Shown piece by piece: positions 1 to 6,788 of a stretch of DNA of 8,148 nucleotides. A program made the position numbers and the translations under genes. The notes under the pieces were generated by a model, which worked only from the letters and a program-made list of their open reading frames with translations, was not told the DNA's origin and made no database searches. The number at the start of each line of letters is the position of its first letter. The stretch's first letter is position 1. This stretch comes from Thermoanaerobaculia bacterium (GTDB lineage Bacteria; Acidobacteriota; Thermoanaerobaculia; Gp7-AA8): positions 1 through 8,148 of the forward strand of contig JADGOA010000165.1 of NCBI GenBank assembly GCA_017883215.1. Reading direction: 5' to 3'.

Positions 1-2090
1 GGTTCTGCAGGTGCGAAGCGCGGGCCGTTCTTCGCTGCCATTTCATCCAGCCGCGCCACGACGTACGGCGCACCGATCGTGTCGGCGTAGCGGAGCAACC
101 CTCCGCGGAACGGCGGAAATCCGGTCCCCATGATCATCGCCAGATCGAGCTCGCCCGCGGTAGCCACGATCTTCTCGTCGAGGATCCGCGAAGCTTCGTT
201 GATCATCGACAGAATCATCCGCTCCACCACGACCTCCGGTGTCGCCGCATGGGTCTCGGCGATCCCGAGCAGCTTGTACACCGCCGGATCGGGGTCCTTC
301 CTCTTCCCGTTCTCGTACAGGTACACGCCCCGGCCGTTTTTCTTTCCGTACCGGTGATCTTCGTACAGGACGTCGACGACTTTCGATTTCGTCATCCGTT
401 CGCCGAACGCTCCGGACAGGATGCCGGATACTTTCGACGCCACATCGATGCCCACTTCGTCGAGGAGCGCCAGCGGTCCCATGGGCATTCCGAAGTCGAC
501 CATGGCGTGGTCGATCGACTCGATGGTATGCCCTTCCTCGAGGATGTAGCCGGCCTCGTTCACGTACGGCGCGAGGATGCGGTTCACTACGAATCCAGGG
601 CCGTCGTTGCAGTAGACGACCGTCTTACCAAGCTTTCGCGCGAAGCTCGCCACCGTGACTGCCGCGGCATCGGATGTCTTCGTGCCGCGGATCACCTCGA
701 CCAGCGGCATGCGGTCGACGGGATTGAAGAAATGCATGCCCACCACGTTCTCCGGGCGTTTCGCCTTCGCGGCGATGTCGGTGATCGGAATGGTCGAGGT
801 GTTCGTGGCGAAGATCGCGCTGTCACCGGCCAGCGACTCGTATTCGCCCAGCACAGCGCGCTTGATATCGAGGCTCTCGACGACGGCCTCGATGACCATG
901 TCGGTCCGGCTGAAGCCGGTCCAGTCGGTGGTGCTGGTGATGCGGGACAGCTTGCGCTGCATCTCGCCGCGCGTCATGCGCTTCCGCTCGACCCTCTTCT
1001 TCCACACTTTCGCGGCGGCGCGCATGCCGCCGGCGACGGCGTTCCAGTTGATGTCCCGCATGCGGACCGCGACGTCGGTCTTGTCCGCGACAATCTGGGC
1101 GATGCCTCCGCCCATGACACCCGCCCCCAGAACGCCGACGTTCTGCAGCCGCACGGGCTTGGTGACGATTCGGTCCTTCTTCGATTCCTCCATCATGAAG
1201 AACAGGCGCACCAGATTCTGGGCCACGTCCCCCATGATGAGCGGAGCCATCTCGTTGGCCTCGCGTTCCAGGCCCCGATCCACACCGGCGGACATCCCGT
1301 ACTCCATGACGTCGATGGCCTTCAGCGGAGCGGGGTAGTGGCCGTGCGTCTTTGACAGCACGCTCTTGCGCGCTTTGCTGAAGATGAATTTCCGCATCGC
1401 CGGGTTGCCGTCGATGTAGAACTTCGTCTTCGTGCCGCCGGACCGCTTGCCGCGCGTGGAGAACTTCTTCGCCACATCGAGGAGGATGCCGGGATCGACG
1501 ACCTCGTCGACCAGGCCGAGGCGTTTGGCACGCTTACCTTCCAGCTGTTTGCCGTTGAGGATGATGTCGAGCGCGGAGGGAAGTCCGACCAGGCGAGGAA
1601 GCTTGGTCACGCCGCCCCAGGCCGGGAAGATGCCGAGGTTCACTTCGGGCAGGCCGATGCGAGCCTTCGGATCGCTCGACATCACGCGCCAGTCGCATGA
1701 GATGGAGATCTCGCATCCGCCGCCCAGGCATGCTCCGTTGATCGCGGCCACGGTCACCTGGGGCAGTTTCGAGAAGCGATGGAATGTCTGCTGCCCGAGG
1801 CGGATGTACTGCTTGGCCTCTTCCGGGGAAGTGGCCTTGGTGAATTCGGAGACGTCGGCGCCTGCGATGAAGATCCCCGGCTTGCCGGACGCCAGAATGA
1901 TCCGCCCGATGTCTCTGGAGCGCTCCATCTCGCTGACGACGTCGGCGAACTCCATCATGACGATGGAGGAGAACTTGTTGACCTTCTCCCCCGGCAGGTC
2001 GAACCAGATGATGGCCAGATCACCGTCGCGCTCGATGCGGAATGCGCTTGCCGTGGTGGCGTCGACGGGTGGCCCAGCGACGGTGCTCAT
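1..2090 (-). CDS. fadJ: Bifunctional enoyl-CoA hydratase / 3-hydroxyacyl-CoA dehydrogenase (FadJ/FadB type), C-terminus cut by window edge
   Basis: This enzyme hydrates trans-2-enoyl-CoA and oxidises the resulting 3-hydroxyacyl-CoA with NAD+ during cytoplasmic fatty-acid beta-oxidation. I translated the minus strand from the ATG at 2090; 696 codons are visible with no stop. The N-terminal crotonase domain (about 15-200) carries the oxyanion-hole region GACLGGGCE, with catalytic glutamates E127 and E149 (the latter in GLPEVNLG). The dehydrogenase half starts near 315 with the NAD-binding motif GAGVMG (322-327). The catalytic histidine is H453 in GMHFFNP, and the C-terminal 3HCDH domain contains GPLALLDEVGID and GTGFPPFRGG. 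By comparison with the family, only the last 10-20 residues are missing. An AAGGGA ribosome binding site lies about 7 bases before the ATG. The gene follows the acyl-CoA ligase stop by 21 bases, so the two are probably cotranscribed. FadB and FadJ cannot be told apart here; no thiolase partner is visible. Confidence 0.95.
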   Translation of the reverse strand, partial: MSTVAGPPVDATTASAFRIERDGDLAIIWFDLPGEKVNKFSSIVMMEFADVVSEMERSRDIGRIILASGKPGIFIAGADVSEFTKATSPEEAKQYIRLGQQTFHRFSKLPQVTVAAINGACLGGGCEISISCDWRVMSSDPKARIGLPEVNLGIFPAWGGVTKLPRLVGLPSALDIILNGKQLEGKRAKRLGLVDEVVDPGILLDVAKKFSTRGKRSGGTKTKFYIDGNPAMRKFIFSKARKSVLSKTHGHYPAPLKAIDVMEYGMSAGVDRGLEREANEMAPLIMGDVAQNLVRLFFMMEESKKDRIVTKPVRLQNVGVLGAGVMGGGIAQIVADKTDVAVRMRDINWNAVAGGMRAAAKVWKKRVERKRMTRGEMQRKLSRITSTTDWTGFSRTDMVIEAVVESLDIKRAVLGEYESLAGDSAIFATNTSTIPITDIAAKAKRPENVVGMHFFNPVDRMPLVEVIRGTKTSDAAAVTVASFARKLGKTVVYCNDGPGFVVNRILAPYVNEAGYILEEGHTIESIDHAMVDFGMPMGPLALLDEVGIDVASKVSGILSGAFGERMTKSKVVDVLYEDHRYGKKNGRGVYLYENGKRKDPDPAVYKLLGIAETHAATPEVVVERMILSMINEASRILDEKIVATAGELDLAMIMGTGFPPFRGGLLRYADTIGAPYVVARLDEMAAKNGPRFAPAE

Positions 2091-2111
2091 GTTCGTCCCT
2101 TTTGCTTCGGG

Positions 2112-3917
2112 TTACTCGAAGGACTCCTCATCGCTGTACATGGCGTCGATGAGGACCTTGTACTTCTTGTCAACATTCCGCCTTTTCACTTTCATCGTCG
2201 GTGTCATCTCGTCATCCTCGATTGTGAAGTCGCGCGGAAGGAGCGTGAAGCGGCGGATCTTCTCCTGCCGGTCGAGGTTGCGGTTGAAACGGTCGATCTC
2301 GTTCTGGAACAGCATCCTGACCCGCTCGTCCCGGACCAGCTCTTCGTGGGAGCTGGCGTTCACGCCGAGCTCTTTCGCCTCGTGCTCCAGCCGGTCGAAG
2401 TTCGGGACGATCAGCGCCGACAAATACTTGCGCCGGTCGCCTATCAGGAGGGGAGTAGCCACCAGCGGCGAGCTCTTGAGCAGCGCCTCCAGCGGCTGCG
2501 GCGCGATGTTCTTGCCGTAGGCGTTGATGATGATGTCTTTCTTCCGGTCGGTGATCTTCAGGAATCCGTCCGCATCGATCTCGCCGATGTCGCCGGTATG
2601 GAACCATCCCTCGGAGTCGATCACGTCTGCCGTGGCCTCGGGATTGTTCCAGTAACCCTTCATGATGTTCGGACCGCGGGCCAGAATCTCGCCGTCCTGC
2701 TCGATCTTCACTTCCACGTCTCTGATCGGAGGTCCGACAGTCCCGAGCCGCCTCTTGTCCATGCGGTTCACGGAGATGACGGGCGAGGTCTCCGTCAGTC
2801 CGTAGCCCTCGAGGATGTCCAGACCCGCGCCGACGAAGAACGCCGCCAGGTCGGCCGACAGCGGTGCGGCACCAGAGATGAGAAACTTCACCTCTCCGCC
2901 CAGCCGCGCCAGGATCTTCGAGAACACCAGCTTGTCCGCCAGAGCCGAGCGCATCTTCAGGCCCAGCGGCATCGGCCTGTTCTCGACCACGTAGGGGACG
3001 CGTTCTTCGCCGACCTTCAGGGCCCAGTTGAAGATCTTCTGTTTCCCGGCGGATTGCGTCTGCACGTTGTCGAGAATGCGCGCACGCACTTTCTCGAATA
3101 CGCGCGGCGCCGCGGCAAAGACCACCGGTTTGATCTCCGGCAGGAATTGCCCGATCTTCAGCGCGTCGTCGACATAGGCGATGATCGCTCCCTTGTAAAA
3201 GTACGAGTAATCGACCGTCCGCTCGAAGCTGTGGGACAGCGGGAGAAACGAGACCGCCACCCAGCCGGGCTCGAGCCGCAGCACATCGGTCGTGGCGACG
3301 ACATTGCTGGCGATGTTGCGGTGGGTCAGCATCGCCCCTTTGGGGTTTCCAGTCGTCCCGGACGTGTAGATGATGGTGGCCAGGTCGCCGGGCTGGGCCT
3401 GCTTCCGCAGCTCGTCGAATCGCCCGCGGCCGTGCGCCTTCTCTTCGCGTTTTCCGAGCTCCACCACCTCGGCAAAGCTGGTGACGCCTTCAGGCACTTC
3501 GTCAGGCGCGTCGAACACGATGATCTGGTGCAGGCACGGACAGTGATCGCGGATGTCGAGCAGCTTGGAAAGCTGCTCGTGTGTCGAGGCGATCGCCACC
3601 GTCGCGGAGGCGTCGTTGACGATGTACTCGATCTGCCAGCTCAGCAGCGTCGGATACACCGGCACGTTGACGGCCGCGGCGCAGAGAATCGCGAAGTCGG
3701 AGAACGCCCATTCGGGCCGGTTTTCCGAGAGGAGCGCAACGCGATCGCCCGCTTTGACGCCGAGCGCCCGGAGGCCCATCGAAAACCAGCGAACGGTGTC
3801 GCGAAGCTGCGCTACGGTGATATCGATCCACTTGCCGTTATCGCGATATCGCATGGCCGCGGGCCGGTCGATCTCGCACGTAACGGCGTAGATGTCGTTG
3901 AGAGTCTGGATCTCCAT
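2112..3917 (-). CDS. Long-chain acyl-CoA ligase (AMP-forming, FAA1/ACSL type)
   Basis: The enzyme activates long-chain fatty acids to acyl-CoA through an acyl-adenylate, using ATP and CoA, and so feeds beta-oxidation or lipid synthesis. The product is 601 residues, the usual size for bacterial FAA1-type ligases. Adenylating-enzyme motifs appear in order: the P-loop TSGTTGNPKG (185-194), GYGLTETSP (371-379), TGD (441-443), and the hinge region DRKKDIIINAYGKNIAP (457-473). Near the C-terminus MTPTMKVKRR holds the conserved lysine K576. I chose the ATG at 3917 because an AGGAGG sequence sits 4 bases before it and the family-like sequence begins there (MEIQTLNDIY). An in-frame ATG at 3947 would add ten residues (MIPASATGGR), but it has no clear ribosome binding site and overlaps a -10-like hexamer. 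The gene leads a probable two-gene unit with the FadJ-type gene. Chain-length preference cannot be deduced. Confidence 0.95.
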   Translation of the reverse strand: MEIQTLNDIYAVTCEIDRPAAMRYRDNGKWIDITVAQLRDTVRWFSMGLRALGVKAGDRVALLSENRPEWAFSDFAILCAAAVNVPVYPTLLSWQIEYIVNDASATVAIASTHEQLSKLLDIRDHCPCLHQIIVFDAPDEVPEGVTSFAEVVELGKREEKAHGRGRFDELRKQAQPGDLATIIYTSGTTGNPKGAMLTHRNIASNVVATTDVLRLEPGWVAVSFLPLSHSFERTVDYSYFYKGAIIAYVDDALKIGQFLPEIKPVVFAAAPRVFEKVRARILDNVQTQSAGKQKIFNWALKVGEERVPYVVENRPMPLGLKMRSALADKLVFSKILARLGGEVKFLISGAAPLSADLAAFFVGAGLDILEGYGLTETSPVISVNRMDKRRLGTVGPPIRDVEVKIEQDGEILARGPNIMKGYWNNPEATADVIDSEGWFHTGDIGEIDADGFLKITDRKKDIIINAYGKNIAPQPLEALLKSSPLVATPLLIGDRRKYLSALIVPNFDRLEHEAKELGVNASSHEELVRDERVRMLFQNEIDRFNRNLDRQEKIRRFTLLPRDFTIEDDEMTPTMKVKRRNVDKKYKVLIDAMYSDEESFE

Positions 3918-3942
3918 CCGGCCTCCTGTCGCTGAGGCGGGG

Positions 3943-3948
3943 ATCATA
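3943..3948 (-). promoter_or_regulatory. Possible -10 element for the acyl-CoA ligase operon
   Basis: On the minus strand the hexamer TATGAT lies here, one base from the TATAAT consensus, in otherwise GC-rich sequence. It would place transcription start near 3936 and leave a short leader of about 20 bases that contains the AGGAGG ribosome binding site of the ATG at 3917. No convincing -35 box is seen at 16-18 bases upstream, because that stretch falls inside the 7-base repeat arm. The call rests on one hexamer and is weak. Confidence 0.25.
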
Positions 3949-3954
3949 CGACGA

Positions 3955-4120
3955 AGCGAGTCGCGAGTGGCGAGTAGGGGGCCGGGAAGCTTGTAGCGGG
4001 TAGCGCTGATTACGGATGGGACCTATGGGACACATGGGATGGCCAGAGTCCTATTGGTCCCATTGGTCCTATTGGTCCCATTCGTCCCATCGGCCCCCTA
4101 CTCGCTACTCGCTACTCGCT
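3955..4120. repeat. Nested palindromic intergenic repeat element built from 7-base and 9-base units
   Basis: This 166-base non-coding element fills most of the 208-base gap between the permease and ligase genes. The outer arms 3955-3984 and 4091-4120 are reverse complements over 30 bases with two mismatches, including a perfect 15-base core (3970-3984 with 4091-4105). Each outer arm has three 7-base units: NGCGAGT at 3955, 3962 and 3969 on the left, and ACTCGCT at 4100, 4107 and 4114 on the right. Two degenerate units (GTAGCGG, GTAGCGC) follow at 3993-4006. Inside are 9-base units in opposite orientation: three on the left (4014-4040, NNATGGGAN) and four on the right (4051-4086, CYATTSGTC). 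Positions 4013-4031 match the complement of 4075-4093 at 16 of 19 bases. A transcript could fold into a long hairpin, so it may act as a transcription boundary or a REP/MITE-like element. There is no transposase and no clear target-site duplication. Confidence 0.85.
4051..4086 (+). repeat. Tandem 18-base repeat, two copies (each two 9-base units)
   Basis: Positions 4051-4068 and 4069-4086 are tandem copies of an 18-base unit that differ at one base (G at 4065, C at 4083). Each copy is itself two 9-base units, CTATTGGTC and CCATTGGTC. They form the right inner arm of the nested palindrome. Near-identity suggests recent duplication or slippage, while the left inner arm is more diverged. Confidence 0.85.
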
Positions 4121-4125
4121 CAGAC

Positions 4126-5436
4126 TCACGCCACCTTGATCCAGCGCCACAGCTCCGGAATGGTCGGACGCTTGCCGTAAGAGAGGATGCCCACCCGGAA
4201 GATCTTGGTCGTGATCCAGAGCAGGACCGACACCGTGACGAGGGAGATGGCGATCGACAGAAGGACGTGCGTCATGGGCGGATCGCCGACCAGCGTCCGC
4301 ACGAACATCGTCAGCGGCCCGAACACAGGCGAGAGCGAGAACGCGACCGTCAGCGTCGAATCGGGGTTCGTGATGATCGCAGCCATCAGAAACCACGGCA
4401 ACATCATGAACATGGTGATGGGCATGATCAGCTGCTGTGCTTCCCTTTCGGAATTGCAGGCTGCCCCACCGATGGCGTACGCGCAGACGTACGTCAGATA
4501 CGCGAGAACGAAAAAGACGACGAAGTAGACGAAGAAAGACGGGTGAAGGAACTGCAGCACGTCGAACCCCGCGAACGAGGCAGTCGCGGCGGCAAAGGTA
4601 GCAGCGCCGCCGGCCAGCAGCAGCCACACGCCGATCTGCGTCAGCCCCACCAGTGCGACACCGAAAATCTTGCCGATCAGGAGCTGCGAGGACGACATCG
4701 ATGAGACCAGGATCTCCACGACCCGGTCGGTTTTCTCCTGGATGATGCCGCGCATGATCTCGAGACCGTAGACGAAGGAGGGAATCAGCAGCAGGGCCGT
4801 CAGCATGAAGCCGACCATGAACGACTCTGCTCCACCCTTCTTCTTCTGTCCCGTCTTCGAGAGCTGCACTGCGTCGACCTTGACCGAGGTCATGATCCGG
4901 GACACGTCATCGGAGGAGAGCCCGCGCTCCGCGAGCCGGAGGCGCTGCAGCCCGCGGTTGGCCATGGAGGTGAGCTTTTCCTGCGTCAGGAAGTCGGTCG
5001 CCGAACGGCTGTAGAAGGTCAGCACGGCCGCCGGATTGACGAGCGCTTCTCCCGGGATCAGCAGCACGCCGTCGACCTTCTGGCGCTTGTCGCCTTGCGT
5101 CATCCTTTCCAGGTACGGTTTGGCCGTCAGAGGAAGAGCCATGTCGCCGCGGCGGTCGATGTAGCTGACCGAGATCAGATTGGGCAACTGCGAGCCGCCC
5201 GACAGTCCCGATTTCTTCGCTGCGGAAGCATTGCCGCGCAGGAATGCCTCGCGGAGCTCGCCGGTGCCATCGAGCACGACCACGTTCTTCGTCCCCAGGC
5301 CGCGCACCATCAGAAGGCTGGGGATGAAGAACAGCGCCACCATCAGCACCGGCATGAGGAAGGTCATGACGATGAACATTTTCTTGCGCACGGCCTGGAG
5401 ATACTCCCGCTTGAGAACCGCCCACATCTTGTTCAT
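4126..5436 (-). CDS. ABC-2 type transporter permease (NatB-like)
   Basis: This is the membrane subunit of an ABC exporter in the cytoplasmic membrane. The 436-residue product begins with a short cytoplasmic stretch (KREYLQAVRKK) and a first membrane helix at about 20-44. A large extracytoplasmic domain follows (about 46-205). A C-terminal bundle of roughly five further helices lies at about 206-226, 257-283, 303-328, 345-364 and 390-412. The hallmark EKTDRVVEILVSS (234-246) is the conserved cytoplasmic coupling segment of the ABC2_membrane_3 family. The N-terminal helix plus large external loop matches the NatB-like sodium or small-molecule exporter group, but the substrate is not deducible. 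An AGGAGG ribosome binding site lies 7 bases before the ATG. The start codon overlaps the stop of the ATPase gene (ATGA, 5433-5436), which implies translational coupling. The stop lies immediately beside the intergenic repeat element. Confidence 0.93.
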   Translation of the reverse strand: MNKMWAVLKREYLQAVRKKMFIVMTFLMPVLMVALFFIPSLLMVRGLGTKNVVVLDGTGELREAFLRGNASAAKKSGLSGGSQLPNLISVSYIDRRGDMALPLTAKPYLERMTQGDKRQKVDGVLLIPGEALVNPAAVLTFYSRSATDFLTQEKLTSMANRGLQRLRLAERGLSSDDVSRIMTSVKVDAVQLSKTGQKKKGGAESFMVGFMLTALLLIPSFVYGLEIMRGIIQEKTDRVVEILVSSMSSSQLLIGKIFGVALVGLTQIGVWLLLAGGAATFAAATASFAGFDVLQFLHPSFFVYFVVFFVLAYLTYVCAYAIGGAACNSEREAQQLIMPITMFMMLPWFLMAAIITNPDSTLTVAFSLSPVFGPLTMFVRTLVGDPPMTHVLLSIAISLVTVSVLLWITTKIFRVGILSYGKRPTIPELWRWIKVA

Positions 5437-6362
5437 CGCAAGGCCTCCTCGGCAGCGAGAGTCTCGATTCCGACCTTCTCGATGAAGATCTCCTCGAGCG
5501 AAGGCGCGCCGAGCTCGAAGCGCCGGATGCGCAACCTGCCCATCGCCACTTCGAGAATCTTCTGAGGGTCGCCGCTGTCGCCGAGGGTCAGCTCGGCGCC
5601 GTGGTTGTCGATTGTGGCGCGGGCGACCTGCGGCAGATCGGCGAGGAAGCTGCCGTCGCCGTCGTAATCCAAATGCAGGGTGTTGTGTCCGAACGACTCG
5701 CGGACCGACTCGAGGCTTCCTTCCAGCACGACCTTGCCGCGATGGATGAGGACGATCTCGTCGGCCATCTTCTCGGCCTCGCCCATCATGTGCGTCGAAA
5801 GAAGGATCGTGCGGCCTTCCTCCTTCAGCTCGCGCAGGAGATTGCGGACCAGGACCATGTTCACGGGATCGAGACCGGACTGCGGCTCGTCGAGGATGAT
5901 CAGATCGGGATCGTGGAGGAGCGTTGCGATCAGCTGCACCTTCTGCTGGTTGCCTTTGGAGAGCTCTTCGACCTTGGCGTCGCGCTTGTCAGTGAGCTCG
6001 AAGCGCTCCAGCCAGCGATCGATGTTCGGGCGCATCTCCGCCGGCCGCTTCCCCTTGATCTCGGCCAGGAACAGCAGCAGCTCCACGAGCTTCATCTGCT
6101 TGTAGAGGCCACGCTCCTCGGGCAGGTACCCGATGCGGTCGCGCACAGCCGCACCGCCCGCGGCCAGGTTGCGCCACTCGATGGACCCGGAATCCGGCAT
6201 GAAGATGCCGGTGATCATCCGGATGGTGGTGGTCTTTCCGGCGCCATTGCGACCGAGAAGACCGGTGATCGTTCCGCGACGGACGGTGAAGGACACACCG
6301 TCGACCGCCCGAACGGAATCGAACACTTTTACTACATTGCGTACCGCAAGGATCTCGGACAT
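5433..6362 (-). CDS. ABC transporter ATP-binding protein (NatA-like)
   Basis: This is the nucleotide-binding subunit that powers the adjacent permease; it acts as a cytoplasmic dimer. The 309-residue product has Walker A GRNGAGKTT (37-45), signature LSKGNQQK (134-141), Walker B LIILDEP (154-160), D-loop SGLD (162-165) and switch histidine H191 in STH. The Q-loop region reads IGYLPEERGLY (77-87), with glutamate where many ABC ATPases have glutamine; this is common in the NatA group. After about 220 an accessory C-terminal domain ends with the typical SLEEIFIEKVG segment. The ATG at 6362 is preceded by AGGAG with a 6-base spacing. The gene starts 64 bases after the stop of the small secreted-peptide gene and overlaps the permease gene by 4 bases. 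Substrate and direction of transport are inferred from family only. Confidence 0.95.
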   Translation of the reverse strand: MSEILAVRNVVKVFDSVRAVDGVSFTVRRGTITGLLGRNGAGKTTTIRMITGIFMPDSGSIEWRNLAAGGAAVRDRIGYLPEERGLYKQMKLVELLLFLAEIKGKRPAEMRPNIDRWLERFELTDKRDAKVEELSKGNQQKVQLIATLLHDPDLIILDEPQSGLDPVNMVLVRNLLRELKEEGRTILLSTHMMGEAEKMADEIVLIHRGKVVLEGSLESVRESFGHNTLHLDYDGDGSFLADLPQVARATIDNHGAELTLGDSGDPQKILEVAMGRLRIRRFELGAPSLEEIFIEKVGIETLAAEEALR

Positions 6363-6391
6363 AGACCGCTCCTGGACGAGTGTGGCGGCCT

Positions 6392-6397
6392 ATTGTA
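6392..6397 (-). promoter_or_regulatory. Possible -10 element for the ABC exporter genes
   Basis: The minus strand reads TACAAT here, one base from TATAAT, in a GC-rich 64-base gap. It would place the transcript start near 6385, about 22 bases before the ATPase ATG. No good -35 hexamer is found at 16-18 bases upstream, where a GC-rich hairpin sits instead. The exporter may instead be read through from the upstream peptide gene. Confidence 0.22.
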
Positions 6398-6421
6398 CGG
6401 GCAGCGGCGGGCTTCGCCCGT
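6397..6421 (-). terminator. Small GC-rich hairpin after the peptide gene, possible weak terminator
   Basis: Two alternative stems can form just after the stop of the 62-codon gene. One pairs 6408-6412 with 6416-6420 (CGGGC/GCCCG, 3-base loop). The other pairs 6397-6402 with 6416-6421 (ACGGGC/GCCCGT). No T-run follows on the minus strand, so it is not a classical intrinsic terminator. It could attenuate read-through into the exporter genes or have no function. Confidence 0.22.
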
Positions 6422-6426
6422 GAACG

Positions 6427-6615
6427 TTAGGGATGCGGAATGACGATCTGGTCGAGTGGCTTGACGATCCTCTTGATGATCTGAATCACCCGCTCGATCG
6501 GCCCGATGGATCCCTTCTGGTCGCAACCGCGATGGCGTTCGACAGCGAACAACGGGAGTGCCGAAGCGAGAAACACGACGAGCGAAAAAGTAGCTGCAGT
6601 TTTGCGGATACGCAT
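6427..6615 (-). CDS. Small secreted protein with signal peptide, family not recognised
   Basis: I do not recognise this 62-residue protein. It begins with a typical Sec signal peptide: basic MRIRK, a hydrophobic core (about 8-21), and a likely cleavage after LFA at residue 24. The mature part of about 38 residues has one cysteine (C31), a glycine-rich turn, then the helix-prone stretch IERVIQIIKRIVKPLDQI. That stretch alternates isoleucine and valine with arginine and lysine, so it looks amphipathic and cationic. The end is IVIPHP. An AGGAGGG ribosome binding site lies 6 bases before the ATG, which strongly supports a real gene despite its length. It lies 173 bases after the zinc-finger/TPR gene and 64 bases before the ABC ATPase gene, all on the same strand. 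Possible roles are a periplasmic accessory peptide, a signal or a membrane-active peptide; none is shown by the sequence. Confidence 0.7.
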   Translation of the reverse strand: MRIRKTAATFSLVVFLASALPLFAVERHRGCDQKGSIGPIERVIQIIKRIVKPLDQIVIPHP

Positions 6616-6788
6616 ACCAATCCCTCCTGGAAGGCCTATGTGGCCCGGTGAAGCGGCTCTCCAAGAAGAGGAGTGACGTGCGTGACCGAATCCCTACCCA
6701 GCCACGATGACCGCCGAGTCATTCGGGCAGGCGGGAGCCGTGATTCGGGGGAACGAATCGATGAGATCAGGTGACTTCGGTCTGCAGC
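6616..6788. other. Intergenic spacer with a short hairpin
   Basis: This 173-base gap separates the zinc-finger/TPR gene from the small secreted-protein gene. It contains a perfect 6-base inverted repeat, GATTCG at 6742-6747 and CGAATC at 6754-6759, with a 6-base loop, some 30 bases after the TPR gene stop. No T-run follows, so a terminator is not supported. I see no convincing promoter, although one may be present for the small gene. Confidence 0.4.

Noticed and set aside
249..1355. An open frame of 368 codons on the plus strand
   Set aside because: It is the complement of the FadJ-type coding sequence, whose catalytic motifs are intact. It shows no family resemblance.
1779..3935. A very long open frame (718 codons) on the plus strand
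   Set aside because: It lies antisense to the acyl-CoA ligase and the start of the FadJ-type gene, both of which carry conserved motifs. The translation has no recognisable domain and is rich in D, H, R and V, as expected for the complement of GC-rich coding sequence.
3838..4035. A 65-codon minus-strand frame running through the repeat element into the ligase gene
   Set aside because: It overlaps the ligase N-terminus in another frame, consists partly of repeat sequence, and has no ribosome binding site or recognisable product.
3955..4120. CRISPR array
   Set aside because: The repeated units are 7 and 9 bases long, contiguous and without unique spacers, and they are arranged as an inverted structure. 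No cas gene is present.
3955..4120. Insertion sequence or MITE with terminal inverted repeats and target duplication
   Set aside because: The inverted arms exist, but no transposase and no flanking direct duplication can be seen. I left it as a repeat element of unknown mobility.
6433..6651. A 72-codon plus-strand frame opposite the small secreted-protein gene
   Set aside because: The minus-strand frame has a good ribosome binding site and a signal peptide. The plus-strand frame has neither and reads as low-complexity charged sequence.
6742..6759. Intrinsic terminator after the zinc-finger/TPR gene
   Set aside because: The 6-base stem is real, but it is short and no T-run follows on the minus strand.
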